Origin: Macellibacteroides fermentans
Lineage (GTDB): Bacteria; Bacteroidota; Bacteroidia; Bacteroidales; Tannerellaceae
DNA: 55,681 nucleotides
NCBI RefSeq assembly: GCF_013409575.1
Contig: NZ_JACCCY010000008.1
Span: 1 to 55,681 of the forward strand
Direction: 5' to 3'
The notes beneath the pieces are model-generated. The model was not told where the DNA came from, ran no database searches, and saw only the letters and a list, made by a program, of their open reading frames with translations. The position numbers and the translations under genes are program-made. The stretch's first letter is position 1. Every line of letters starts with the position of its first letter. Shown piece after piece: positions 35,084-43,910 of the stretch.

Positions 35084-35157
35084 GGTCGGGTAGCTCAGCT
35101 GGATAGAGCAACAGCCTTCTAAGCTGTGGGTCATGGGTTCGAATCCCATCCTGATCA
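35084..35157 (+). tRNA. tRNA-Arg (anticodon TCT)
   Basis: Full cloverleaf of 74 nt: acceptor GGTCGGG/CCTGATC (with two G-U pairs), D-stem GCTC/GAGC, anticodon stem ACAGC/GCTGT with loop CTTCTAA, T-arm ATGGG-TTCGAAT-CCCAT, discriminator A. CCA is not encoded. It reads AGA codons. Confidence 0.95.
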
Positions 35158-35164
35158 CTGAAAT

Positions 35165-35220
35165 AGAGAACTGATAATAAACTGTAAATTAAGCAGTTAA
35201 ATTATCGGTTCTCTTTGTTT
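35165..35220 (+). terminator. Strong terminator after tRNA-Arg
   Basis: A 14-bp stem (35165-35178 with 35201-35214, one G-U pair) that encloses AACTG/CAGTT (35180-35184, 35194-35198), followed by a T-rich stretch. Confidence 0.85.
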
Positions 35221-35478
35221 ATACGCAAAACTGGATAATTTAAACGCACTTAAAAACACTCGAATTATACGACTATTTGCACTTCTGCTCACAAATAGCT
35301 CACTATAACTTACAAATAACTTACACTAAAATGGCAACTATAAGAGCTTGTAATATTAATTTGAATAATAATGATCTCACGTTATTAGTTTTTGCAGCCA
35401 TTTATTTTTGTATTAAAATATTTAGTTTAGTTTTGCACGTGGTTTAGAATTCCATTAATCATTTTTAACGTTCTGCTT
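35215..35478. other. AT-rich intergenic region upstream of the lipoprotein gene
   Basis: Beyond the terminator no gene is seen. Near its right end TTTG (35407-35410) and TAGTTTTGC (35428-35436) could form a promoter with a short 17-bp spacer for the following gene. Confidence 0.4.
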
Positions 35479-36075
35479 ATGTTTGAAAAGATCCTGAGTT
35501 TTTTCGGGGGGGAGATGTTGCATCGTGTTTCACGCAATGCAAAGTCGCTCATTCTACTTGTCCCCTTTCTTACCCTTTCGTGTACATCGGAAGATGTTGT
35601 TTCGGATGATAGTTCGGTAGCTGTGTATTCAACCTTGTCGGGTGAAGAACAAAAGATCTGGGACTATTTTATTAAGTACAATCACTGTACTTCGGTTGTT
35701 ACAACCGGAATTATACGTAATGAAGCCGGCGCTCAGCCTGTTGGAGGTTACGACGACGTGAAGTTGCGTTTTAGTTTTACGGGAAAAGAGTTTACGATAG
35801 ATGGTCTCGGTAAATTCAACCCCGAAGTTGGTAAAGGTATTCCTTTGGAAGATCTTAAGCTGCTTACCCTGGTGTATCTGCGTAAAGGCACCTGCCCGCA
35901 GGAAACAGATGCAATGTTTAAGGATGCCAACATCGATACGGAGATGACTCCTTCGAGATTAAAGATCAACTACACCGGAACAGGTGAGTTTGAAAGTGCA
36001 TTTATCTATTACGAAGGCATTCCGTCTAAAACAAATCCCGGCGTAAATTACACAATCGACTTTGAAGTATTCTGA
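35479..36075 (+). CDS. Uncharacterised lipoprotein
   Basis: A protein of up to 198 residues that I do not recognise. A lipobox LTLSC follows a hydrophobic run (SLILLVPFLTLSC). The ATG at 35515 (MLHRVSRNAKSL...) gives a more normal signal peptide than the first ATG, so the true start may be there. The mature part is beta-rich, with two Cys (about 69 and 139) that could pair, and no known motif. It stands alone between a possible promoter and a strong terminator. Confidence 0.7.
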   Translation: MFEKILSFFGGEMLHRVSRNAKSLILLVPFLTLSCTSEDVVSDDSSVAVYSTLSGEEQKIWDYFIKYNHCTSVVTTGIIRNEAGAQPVGGYDDVKLRFSFTGKEFTIDGLGKFNPEVGKGIPLEDLKLLTLVYLRKGTCPQETDAMFKDANIDTEMTPSRLKINYTGTGEFESAFIYYEGIPSKTNPGVNYTIDFEVF

Positions 36076-36134
36076 TTTATCGCAAAGACGGTAGTCTTAA
36101 AAATACACCCTGAAACGTGTGGATGAATAAATAG

Positions 36135-36178
36135 AAAGTCCCGGTAGGAATTCGGTTTCCTGCCAGGACTTTTTTATT
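36135..36178. terminator. Bidirectional terminator between lipoprotein gene and engB
   Basis: AAAGTCC (36135-36141) pairs with GGACTTT (36166-36172); AGGAA/TTCCT pair inside. A T-run follows on the plus strand and the pattern also suits the convergent engB. Confidence 0.85.
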
Positions 36179-36193
36179 TGGTATTATGTAATA

Positions 36194-36790
36194 TCAGAGA
36201 CTCTTTGTAATCTCGTCGATGTAGTTGAGCAATTCCTCTTTACCCTCTTTCTTTTCTGACGAGGTAAGCAGGATAGGAGGGAGCTCCTCCCAGCTTTCGA
36301 GCAGCTTCTTGGTGTAAGCGTTCAGCTTTTCACGCAGCTTGCCTCCACCCAGCTTGTCTATTTTGGTGAAAACAATGGAAAAAGGAATTCCATTCTCGCC
36401 CAGCCACTCCATAAACTCGAGGTCGATTTTCTGCGCTTCGAGTCGGCAGTCCAGTAAAACAAACAGGTTGGTGAGCTGTTCGCGCTCCAGGATATAGTCT
36501 TCGATGATTCTGCGGATGTTCTCGCGTCCCTCTTTACCCCGTTGGGCATAACCATAGCCCGGAAGGTCCACCAGATACCACGAATCGTTGATGATGAAGT
36601 GGTTGATAAGCTGAGTCTTACCCGGTTTGGAGGAGGTCATAGCCAGCCCTTTCTTCCCTGTTATCATGTTGATGAGAGACGATTTGCCTACATTAGACCG
36701 CCCGATAAAGGCATATTCGGGCATTTTGCTTTCCGGACATTTCCTTACATCGGTATTACTTACTACAAATTCAGCACTTTTAATTTCCAT
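36194..36790 (-). CDS. engB: Ribosome biogenesis GTPase EngB/YsxC
   Basis: Essential small GTPase that helps assemble the large ribosomal subunit. The 198 residues have the G1 P-loop [11 protein letters not shown] (about 28-38), G2 around [10 protein letters not shown]3 DLPGYGYA near 75, G4 TKID near 142 and G5 TSSEKKEG near 176. The length is exactly that expected. The ATG overlaps the end of the upstream symporter gene by 11 bp, so the two are probably translated from one message. Confidence 0.96.
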   Translation of the reverse strand: MEIKSAEFVVSNTDVRKCPESKMPEYAFIGRSNVGKSSLINMITGKKGLAMTSSKPGKTQLINHFIINDSWYLVDLPGYGYAQRGKEGRENIRRIIEDYILEREQLTNLFVLLDCRLEAQKIDLEFMEWLGENGIPFSIVFTKIDKLGGGKLREKLNAYTKKLLESWEELPPILLTSSEKKEGKEELLNYIDEITKSL

Positions 36791-38252
36791 TATCGTGTAT
36801 GTTATTTTTTGTTTTACTTGTTGTGAGCCATAATCCCATAAAGGTAAGCAGCCCGTTTATCATTAAAATCTCGTATCCGAACCGGTATCCGGTATAGGCG
36901 AATACAAGCTTGTCCGCCACATAACAAATAACCGGCGAAGCGATACATATATAGGGAACCAGCTTGTCGCGGGGAACCATCCTGGTAAACAGTCCGAACG
37001 AAAACAATCCCAGCAAGGGGCCGTAGGTATACGATGCAATCATGTAGATGGCATCAATCACGCTTCGGTTGTTTATGGCCTTAAAGATAATAATAATCAG
37101 GGCAAATAACACAGAAATAAGTAAATGAACTTTCAATCGTGTCTTTTTTGCCTTTTGAGCCTCCTCCTTATGAATGCCCAGAATATCCACACAGAAGGTG
37201 GTGGTGAGGGCTGTTAGGGCCGAATCCGCACTGGAAAAGGCCGCTGCAATGATCCCTATGGTGAAGAAGATAAGAATGCTTTCGCCCAAAATACCCGATG
37301 TGCAGTACATGGGCAGTATGTCGTCGTTAAGAGCTGGCAGAGCTATGTTAAGCCTGCCGGCCAGGGTGAGCAGCAACACGCCCAGCGAGAGGAACAGAAA
37401 GTTTACGGGCGTAAAGGCAAAGCCGTACCAGTACATGTTTTTCTGCGATTCTTTCAGGGTTTTGCAAGACAGATTTTTCTGCATCATGTCCTGGTCCAGG
37501 CCCGTCATAACGATTACAATGAATATTCCGCTCAGAAACTGCTTTATAAAGTGCTGGGTACTGTGCCAGTCGGAGAATTCGAAGATGCGGAAATGCGGAC
37601 TCTCAATCAGTGTCTGTACCAGTCCACGACTGTCTGTGTGCATCACATCCTTCACCTGCCATATAATGACGATCAGCATGGCGATAAAGCAGATGGTCTG
37701 CAGGGTGTCGGTCCAGATGATTGTCTTCACCCCACCTCTGTAGGTATAGAGCCATATCAGCAGGATGCTTCCGGCCACGGTAACCCCAAAGGGGATGTTC
37801 CAGGCGGCAAACACGTAGGTCTGTAAGATAAGCACCACCAGATACAATCGGGCGGCGGCCCCTATTGTTTTAGAAAGCAAAAAGAAAGAGGCGCCGGTTT
37901 TGTAAGCTCTGTTGCCCATCCGGCTCTCCAGATAGGTGTATATGGAGGTAAGATTCAGTCGGTAGTAAAGCGGGAGCAGTACTTTGGCTACGATGATATA
38001 ACCAAAGAAAAACCCGAAAACCATCTGCATGTAGGTCATATCCATCCCCCTTACCATCCCCGGAACCGATACGAAGGTAACGCCGGATATGGAAGTGCCT
38101 ATCATACCCAGGGCAACGATGTACCAGGGAGATTTGCGGTTGCCCAGAAAAAAGGCCTCGTTACCCGATCCCTTTTTCCCCGTAATGGAGGCGATTAGCA
38201 GCAGCAGGCCGAAATAGGCGGCAATGATAAGTAAAATAATGTAACTGTTCAT
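36780..38252 (-). CDS. Sodium:solute symporter (SSS family)
   Basis: Inner-membrane Na+-coupled symporter with the LeuT fold. I take the ATG at 38252 ([15 protein letters not shown]), which begins directly with TM1. An ATG 63 bp upstream would overlap the promoter region. The 490 residues form about 13 helices; landmarks are [46 protein letters not shown] and the late [20 protein letters not shown], which carries Na+-site serines. The substrate is unknown. It precedes engB with an 11-bp overlap and is divergent from the LytS-type kinase, which may sense a related signal. Confidence 0.9.
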   Translation of the reverse strand: MNSYIILLIIAAYFGLLLLIASITGKKGSGNEAFFLGNRKSPWYIVALGMIGTSISGVTFVSVPGMVRGMDMTYMQMVFGFFFGYIIVAKVLLPLYYRLNLTSIYTYLESRMGNRAYKTGASFFLLSKTIGAAARLYLVVLILQTYVFAAWNIPFGVTVAGSILLIWLYTYRGGVKTIIWTDTLQTICFIAMLIVIIWQVKDVMHTDSRGLVQTLIESPHFRIFEFSDWHSTQHFIKQFLSGIFIVIVMTGLDQDMMQKNLSCKTLKESQKNMYWYGFAFTPVNFLFLSLGVLLLTLAGRLNIALPALNDDILPMYCTSGILGESILIFFTIGIIAAAFSSADSALTALTTTFCVDILGIHKEEAQKAKKTRLKVHLLISVLFALIIIIFKAINNRSVIDAIYMIASYTYGPLLGLFSFGLFTRMVPRDKLVPYICIASPVICYVADKLVFAYTGYRFGYEILMINGLLTFMGLWLTTSKTKNNIHDNGN

Positions 38253-38273
38253 TACGGTATTTTTTGAATGGAT

Positions 38274-38305
38274 GCAAAGGTAATAAAATACTTTTACTAT
38301 CTTTG
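38274..38305. promoter_or_regulatory. Divergent -7 boxes for the symporter and kinase genes
   Basis: On the minus strand TACCTTTGC (38282-38274) lies 22 bp before the symporter ATG at 38252 and supports that start. On the plus strand TATCTTTGA (38298-38306) lies 21 bp before the kinase ATG at 38327. Clear -33 elements are missing in both. Confidence 0.55.
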
Positions 38306-38326
38306 AGGAAATCAATCACACCGGTT

Positions 38327-39391
38327 ATGAAGAAACAACACCTCAACGTAGTCATACAGCTTATGATTTGGCTGGCCTTGTTTATTCTGCAGATTATTTT
38401 GCTTCCCAGCTGGGGTAAGTTCCCCACCATTTTTGATGATATCAGTTTTTACAGAACCATCATTCCCGAAGATATTCTGATATTTTGTATCTTTTATCTC
38501 AATTATCTGGTACTGGTCCCCAATCTGTTAGGTAAACGGCGTAAGGGATTGTATATTCTGGCTTCGATCTTAATATTCGGCTTGTTCCTTTTCTTTCCGG
38601 TTTTCCTCGACTTCTTCTTTGGTATTAAATACCACGGTCGTTTCGGTAATCCTAAAATCATGAATCTCTGGTTGGGCTTTGTGGGCCTGATGATCCTTGG
38701 AATCAGTCTGGGGATGCGCAGTGTGCAGGAGTGGCTTAGAGCCGAGCAACGCAACAGAGAGATGGAATACCGGCGTACGCTGACGGAGCTCAGGTCGTTG
38801 AAGACGCAGATCAATCCGCATTTTCTGTTCAATACACTCAACACCATCTATGCCCTTTCGTTGAAGAACTCGGAAAATACCTCCACTGCCATACTCCGCT
38901 TGTCTACCATGATGCGCTACGTGCTGAGTGATGCGAAAAATGATTTCGTTCCTCTCGAAAAAGAGGTCGAATACATCGAACAGTATATTGAACTGCAGAA
39001 GTTACGTTCTACCGACAAGCTGGAGCTGGATGTTTGCATTAAAGGCGATTATACATCGGCACAGATCGCCCCTCTCATCCTTATTCCGTTTATTGAGAAT
39101 GCCTTTAAGTATGGGGTGAGCAACCACGAAACGTCTCCTATATCGTTGTATTTGTTTGTAGAAGAAGACCGGCTTTTGTTCGAGATGCACAACAAGAAGT
39201 TTAAATCGGAACCGGTACGGGTTTCCGGCGAAGGTATCGGTATTGCCAATACCACGCGGCGGTTGCAATTACTTTACCCCAAACGGCATAAATTGAAAAT
39301 AGAGGAAAAAGACAACAGCTATAACGTACGCCTCGAGATTAAACTGAAGGGAGAACAGTACCCCTTGGAGCCAACTTTAGGAAACGAATAG
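38327..39391 (+). CDS. LytS/YehU-type sensor histidine kinase
   Basis: Membrane histidine kinase of the LytS family. The start at 38327 is chosen because a -7 box lies just upstream; an upstream in-frame ATG would precede that box. Four hydrophobic helices (about 8-30, 47-66, 70-100, 108-122) make a short membrane sensor. The His_kinase domain has His155 in QINPHFLFNTLNTIY and the N box IPFIENAFKYG with the G box GEGIGIANTTRRL. It has no PAS or GAF domain. The LytTR regulator 101 bp downstream is its likely partner. Confidence 0.92.
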   Translation: MKKQHLNVVIQLMIWLALFILQIILLPSWGKFPTIFDDISFYRTIIPEDILIFCIFYLNYLVLVPNLLGKRRKGLYILASILIFGLFLFFPVFLDFFFGIKYHGRFGNPKIMNLWLGFVGLMILGISLGMRSVQEWLRAEQRNREMEYRRTLTELRSLKTQINPHFLFNTLNTIYALSLKNSENTSTAILRLSTMMRYVLSDAKNDFVPLEKEVEYIEQYIELQKLRSTDKLELDVCIKGDYTSAQIAPLILIPFIENAFKYGVSNHETSPISLYLFVEEDRLLFEMHNKKFKSEPVRVSGEGIGIANTTRRLQLLYPKRHKLKIEEKDNSYNVRLEIKLKGEQYPLEPTLGNE

Positions 39392-39492
39392 AAGGAATGA
39401 AAGATATTCACATAAAACGTAAGAATACCGGTAAATGGCTCCGGAGCTGAACTTGAGGGTGTATAGATAATAGATAGTTGTAATTACTAAAT

Positions 39493-40215
39493 ATGGATTC
39501 CATGAAGATTGCATGCATTATTGTTGATGACGAGCCCCTGGCGCTGGACGTACTATCGTCTTTGATTGCCCGGGTTCCTTATCTTGTTCTTGAGGGGCAG
39601 TATACCGACCCGTTCCTTGCCATGGAACATCTGCGAAAGCATCCGGTGGATTTGTTGTTTGTAGATATCCAGATGCCCGACATTACGGGGATTGAGCTGG
39701 TGCGTACCCTTACTAACCCTCCGAAGGTTGTTTTTACTACGGCTTACAGCTCGTATGCTGTGGAAGGGTTCAAACTGAACGCCATGGATTATCTGCTTAA
39801 GCCGATCTCGTTCGACCGCTTCCTTACTGCCGTAAACAGGGTGAGGGATTACCTGGAACTCTCCCGGGCAGCCCAGGAAGGGATTCAGACGGAAGAGAAG
39901 AAAGTGCCCGACTATATGTTCGTAAAGTCCAACTACAAGGATGTGAAAATCAACTTTAGCGACATACTCTATATAGAAGGTTGCGAAGACTATATCCGGA
40001 TTCATACCACTACGAAGAAGGTGATGACTCTCCTGAGCATGAAGAATGTGATGGAGAAGCTTCCCGAGCAGCAATTTATACGTATCCATCGTTCTTTTAT
40101 CGTTGCCATGGATAAGATAGAAAGTAAAAGCAACGAACGGATTACGATTGGAAAAGAGTCATTACCTATCGGATCTTCCTATCTAAATGAAGTTACAAAA
40201 CGTCTTTACCGATAG
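39493..40215 (+). CDS. LytTR-family response regulator
   Basis: Partner of the upstream kinase. The receiver domain (4-120) has acidic VDDE, the phosphoacceptor Asp58 in LLFVDIQMPD, Thr/Ser in FTTAYSSYAVEGF and Lys in YLLKPISFDR. A LytTR DNA-binding domain follows (about 138-238: FVKSNYKDVKINFSDILYIEG...LEKLPEQQFIRIHRSFIVAMDKI). The 240 residues are normal for this family. Translation may start at the first ATG or at the ATG three codons later (39502). Confidence 0.93.
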   Translation: MDSMKIACIIVDDEPLALDVLSSLIARVPYLVLEGQYTDPFLAMEHLRKHPVDLLFVDIQMPDITGIELVRTLTNPPKVVFTTAYSSYAVEGFKLNAMDYLLKPISFDRFLTAVNRVRDYLELSRAAQEGIQTEEKKVPDYMFVKSNYKDVKINFSDILYIEGCEDYIRIHTTTKKVMTLLSMKNVMEKLPEQQFIRIHRSFIVAMDKIESKSNERITIGKESLPIGSSYLNEVTKRLYR

Positions 40216-40429
40216 AATCTGCCTCTTTATCCATACTTTATTGTCTTTTATCTATTTTAACTTTTCTCATTGAACGGAATGTGGTTACTTTGTATCGCAT
40301 TTAGCTCGTGAGAGTCCAGGCAAACTGGTTTGTTCATCAAACCAGAAAAATAGGTAAACATTAAAAAAGAGGGCACCCTTCGGGATGCTCTCTTTTGTGT
40401 AGGTACGTTATATCAATCTTTTTATTGAA
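40216..40429 (+). other. Intergenic region with hairpins, possible small RNA
   Basis: Between two convergent genes. CTGGTTTG/CAAACCAG (40325-40345, 5-nt loop) and a T-tailed hairpin (40366-40396) lie downstream of a TACTTTG-like box at about 40291-40297. The hairpins may simply end the flanking transcripts, or mark a short RNA of about 110 nt. Confidence 0.4.
40366..40396. terminator. Bidirectional terminator
   Basis: AAAAGAG(G)GCACCC with GGG(A)TGC(T)CTCTTTT around a TTC loop; it separates the LytTR gene and the convergent SpoIID-like gene. Confidence 0.85.
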
Positions 40430-41743
40430 TCAATATCTCTTATTGAGGTTGGCTCCGGGAAAATAGTGTGTAAGAATCTCCCGGTAGTCGTATCCTTTCG
40501 CCCCCATAACTGCGGCACCGATCTGGCAAAGACCCACTCCGTGTCCCCAGCCGGCTCCTGTAAGTACAAACCGTTGCGGTACATCCAGTTTCACTTCCTC
40601 TTTGTCCACCACAAAAGCAGAGCTGTACAGGTGTGATTCCGATAGTGTGCGACGAATTTCCAACTCCTTACCGATGGTAAATGTTTTACGTGTTCCCACA
40701 ATCTTCAACTTCTCGATACGTCCGGATGTGCCACGCGATACGGGTATCATATCCAGTATTTGTCCGAAATCCATGCCGCTTCTTCTGTGTATCAGATCCG
40801 AAAGATAAGATTGTGTATAGGTTACCTTCCAGCGGTAGAAATCGGCCGTTTCCTGGTCGTAGTTGTTCAGCACCTGACTCAGAATCTCTTTGTCCGTTGT
40901 ATTGCAAAAAGCCTCCGGCGAGGTACGTATCCACTTTTCGGCCTCTTCCTCGATGCTCAGATCCGGATACTCCGTTTCCGTGCTGTCCCGCAATACGGCA
41001 AGGTAGGGGTGAGGCTCGGGTTCCCAGCAATGTTCGAATGTTTCGGTAACGCCCCCGCAACATTTGGAGAAGCGCGCATCGCAAATCCGGTCGCCGTTGG
41101 ATAGAATTTCCCCGCGTGTCTCTTTAATCACCTCTTCAACGATGGGTGTAGAAGCACGGGTGATTCCCTGGTACCGCTGACAGTGGTCGTCTGCACAGAC
41201 ATCGAACAGGTCGTGATCTTCGCGGTCGTACCAACGCACCAGTTCGTTCTCGTCGCGGTAACAGGTCTGGTATTTCTTATCAGAACCCTTTATCAGGGTA
41301 TTCTTTTCGATCTGGGCCAGCAGCCAGCTGCGCGAAATAACAGCATGCGCCTTTAGAAGCTCCTTGGAAGCCGTGGCACTCATCTCGGACGAGATTACAC
41401 TGGTAAGATACTCTTCCACATCCACCTGATTGATGGTTATGATTCCCTCTTTGCTGGCCAGCAGAAGTAATGCTCCGCGGAAACGCTGGTCCTCCTTACG
41501 TTCCCAATGGAAATTAACACCGATGGTAACCGCCTTGATGTCGAACGAAGCATTGGGGTCTACCGAATCAAAAAACAATTCCTTGTATAATTTGCCGTTA
41601 TAAACAATGTGATTGTCTATTAGCAAGGCACGTTGTTCGCCGCTTACCAATGCCCCGGTTTCGGCATTTACGTACTCGGCGTTGAATACAAAACTGACAG
41701 CTTTTTCGGTCAGAATCCCGACCCTTACTGATGGAGCATCCAT
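40430..41743 (-). CDS. SpoIID/LytB-domain protein
   Basis: A 437-residue protein with the SpoIID domain, known from B. subtilis as a lytic transglycosylase and amidase enhancer acting on peptidoglycan. The core block VDVEEYLTSVISSEMSATASKELLKAHAVISRSWLL carries the conserved catalytic-type Glu. A Cys-rich segment (YQTCYRDE...VCADDHCQRYQG...RFSKCCGGVTETFEHCW) and the C-terminal GAGWGHGVGLCQIGA follow. There is no signal peptide or membrane helix at the N-terminus (MDAPSVRVGIL), so it may work in the cytoplasm. It begins 12 bp after an OPT transporter gene on the same strand. Confidence 0.88.
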   Translation of the reverse strand: MDAPSVRVGILTEKAVSFVFNAEYVNAETGALVSGEQRALLIDNHIVYNGKLYKELFFDSVDPNASFDIKAVTIGVNFHWERKEDQRFRGALLLLASKEGIITINQVDVEEYLTSVISSEMSATASKELLKAHAVISRSWLLAQIEKNTLIKGSDKKYQTCYRDENELVRWYDREDHDLFDVCADDHCQRYQGITRASTPIVEEVIKETRGEILSNGDRICDARFSKCCGGVTETFEHCWEPEPHPYLAVLRDSTETEYPDLSIEEEAEKWIRTSPEAFCNTTDKEILSQVLNNYDQETADFYRWKVTYTQSYLSDLIHRRSGMDFGQILDMIPVSRGTSGRIEKLKIVGTRKTFTIGKELEIRRTLSESHLYSSAFVVDKEEVKLDVPQRFVLTGAGWGHGVGLCQIGAAVMGAKGYDYREILTHYFPGANLNKRY

Positions 41744-41755
41744 ATCTATCGGATA

Positions 41756-43753
41756 TTAGGCCTCTTTTCTGGCACGCAGCGAACTTACGGCAAGATAGGC
41801 AATTAATAAAATATACATTACAACAGCCAATACCTCAGCCAGGTTACCCTCAAGCCAGGCTTCGTTTACCAGGTTTACACCCGTAAAACGCAATGCGGCA
41901 CTTATCACACCCATTAAAGCACCTCCGGCGATGAATCCGGAAGCAAGCAACGTTCCTTTTTCCAGACGAGCTGCGTTAAGTTCTTTGTCTTTCGACCGGC
42001 TTCCAACATACCAGTTTATGGCACCACCAATCAGCAGCGGTGTATTGAGGTCGAGAGGGATAAACATACCCAGAGCAAAAGCCAGAGCAGGAATCTTGCA
42101 GAAATTAAGCACGATAGCCAGCACAGCACCGATGGCATACAATACCCACGGAGCACCCGCGCCGGACATCAGCGGTTCGATAACCGCAGCCATGGCGTTG
42201 GCCTGCGGAGCGGCAAGCTGACCGCTTGTAAAGCCGTAAGTCTGGTTCAGGATAAGTATAACACCACCCACGGTGGCAGCCGATACCAAAGTGCCTAAAA
42301 ACTTCCAACCCTGTTGTTTGGCAGGGGTAGTACCCAGCCAGTAACCTATTTTAAGGTCGGTAATAAAACCTCCAGCCATGGAAAGCGCTGTACAAACCAC
42401 ACCTCCGATGATAAGTGCGGAAACCATTCCGGCAGCCCCTTTCAGTCCAACCGCCACCATAACGATGGAAGCCAGAATAAGCGTCATCAGAGTCATACCC
42501 GATACCGGATTGGTACCTACAATGGCAATGGCATTGGCTGCCACGGTGGTAAACAGGAATGCAATAATACCCACTACAAGAAGTCCGATCAGCGCATGGA
42601 ACAGGTTGCCCACTACTCCGAAATAGAAAAATATAAAGGTTACGATCAGCGTAAGGATGGTGCCGATGGCGATAATCTTCATGGGCAGGTCGCGCTGGGT
42701 ACGAATCGTATCGGTAGTCTGCGTATTTTTACCCTTCAGCTCTTTGCCTGCAAGGCCTACAGCACTCTTAATGATGGACCACGATTTGATGATACCGATA
42801 ACCCCGGCGGTGGCAATACCCCCGATACCGATATGGCGCGCATAGGTAGTAAAGATCTGTTCGGCACTCATACTGCCTACCGTGGCAGTGATGGCTGCGT
42901 TGCCAAAGGTAAGAACCTCCGAACCGAACAGGGCCGACAGCAACGGGATAATCACCAGCCACACCAGAAATGATCCGGCACAGATAATCATCGAATATTT
43001 CAGTCCGATAATGTACCCAAGTCCCAGTACGGCAGCTCCGGTGTTAACCTTCATCACCACCTTGAATTTATCGGCCACCATTTCGCCGATACCTACGATG
43101 CGGGTGCTGATGGATTCGCTCCACCAACCAAATGTGGCTACAATAAAGTCGTACACCCCACCGATAATACCGGCAAAGATAAGCGGTTTGGCCTGGTTGC
43201 CTCCCTTTTCGCCCGATACAAGCACCTGGGTTGTAGCTGTAGCTTCGGGAAAGGGATATTTACCATGCATTTCTGATACAAAATATTTACGGAAGGGAAT
43301 GAGCAACAGGATACCCAGCACACCTCCCAGCAACGAGCTCATAAACACTTCGAAGAAGTTTACGCTTATTTCGGGATATTTGTCCTGCAGGATATACAAA
43401 GCGGGTAAGGTAAAGATGGCACCTGCCACCACCACGCCGCTGCTGGCTCCGATTGACTGGATAATCACGTTTTCGCCCAGTGCGTTTTTGCGTTTAAAGG
43501 CTCCGGACAATCCCACGGCGATAATGGCAATGGGAATGGCGGCTTCAAACACCTGGCCCACCTTTAATCCCAGGTAAGCGGCGGCAGCACTGAACAGTAC
43601 AGCCATCAGCACACCCCAAAGCACAGACCACGGGGTAACTTCCCTGTACGATTTAGTTGGCGACATAAGGGGAGTGTATGTTTCCCCCTCTTTTAATTCA
43701 CGGTAAGCGTTCTCTGGTAATCCGCTTACTTTTTCTTCATCTACTTTACTCAC
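41756..43753 (-). CDS. OPT-family oligopeptide transporter
   Basis: Inner-membrane transporter of the OPT superfamily, which imports short peptides or metal-chelates with a cation. The 665 residues have about 16 helices, a hydrophilic N-terminal tail (about 40 residues), and family stretches such as VLFSAAAAYLGLKVGQVFEAAIP, NVIIQSIGASSG and YPFPEATATTQVL. The C-terminal half has the typical GALIGVISAALRF-like segment. The substrate is unknown. The codirectional SpoIID-like gene starts 12 bp downstream, so the two form an operon served by a good promoter. Confidence 0.92.
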   Translation of the reverse strand: MSKVDEEKVSGLPENAYRELKEGETYTPLMSPTKSYREVTPWSVLWGVLMAVLFSAAAAYLGLKVGQVFEAAIPIAIIAVGLSGAFKRKNALGENVIIQSIGASSGVVVAGAIFTLPALYILQDKYPEISVNFFEVFMSSLLGGVLGILLLIPFRKYFVSEMHGKYPFPEATATTQVLVSGEKGGNQAKPLIFAGIIGGVYDFIVATFGWWSESISTRIVGIGEMVADKFKVVMKVNTGAAVLGLGYIIGLKYSMIICAGSFLVWLVIIPLLSALFGSEVLTFGNAAITATVGSMSAEQIFTTYARHIGIGGIATAGVIGIIKSWSIIKSAVGLAGKELKGKNTQTTDTIRTQRDLPMKIIAIGTILTLIVTFIFFYFGVVGNLFHALIGLLVVGIIAFLFTTVAANAIAIVGTNPVSGMTLMTLILASIVMVAVGLKGAAGMVSALIIGGVVCTALSMAGGFITDLKIGYWLGTTPAKQQGWKFLGTLVSAATVGGVILILNQTYGFTSGQLAAPQANAMAAVIEPLMSGAGAPWVLYAIGAVLAIVLNFCKIPALAFALGMFIPLDLNTPLLIGGAINWYVGSRSKDKELNAARLEKGTLLASGFIAGGALMGVISAALRFTGVNLVNEAWLEGNLAEVLAVVMYILLIAYLAVSSLRARKEA

Positions 43754-43786
43754 GGTATCTTATTTTAGTCGATTAACATTAGCCGG

Positions 43787-43798
43787 CGGATGCATCCG
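43787..43798. repeat. 12-bp perfect palindrome CGGATGCATCCG
   Basis: It lies in the leader of the OPT gene, 11-22 bp downstream of its predicted transcription start and 34 bp before the ATG. Possible regulator site; no evidence beyond symmetry. Confidence 0.5.
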
Positions 43799-43808
43799 AT
43801 AGCCGGAC

Positions 43809-43840
43809 ACAAAGCTAAGTTTTTATTTCTAATGAGACAA
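43809..43840 (-). promoter_or_regulatory. Promoter of the OPT/SpoIID operon
   Basis: On the minus strand TAGCTTTGT (43817-43809) and TTG (43840-43838) are separated by 20 bp. Confidence 0.65.
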
Positions 43841-43858
43841 CAGTTCAGCCACCTACCT

Positions 43859-43891
43859 TTTGTATTCCGTTTATATTTCGCGTATATTTGT
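43859..43891 (+). promoter_or_regulatory. Promoter of recR
   Basis: TTTG (43859-43862), a 20-bp spacer and TATATTTGT (43883-43891): a full match, 20 bp before the ATG. The upstream element overlaps the divergent OPT promoter region. Confidence 0.75.
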
Positions 43892-43910
43892 AGCGTACAA
43901 CCAGAAATAA

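Noticed and set aside
35084-35157. tRNA-Arg as attachment site of a second element
   Set aside because: No integrase gene or repeated tRNA end is found nearby; the region after it is a terminator and ordinary intergenic DNA.
42314-43577. Two open frames of about 220 codons antisense to the OPT gene
   Set aside because: The OPT gene on the other strand is complete and its motifs are clear. The antisense proteins are rich in Ser, His and Asn and have no known fold.
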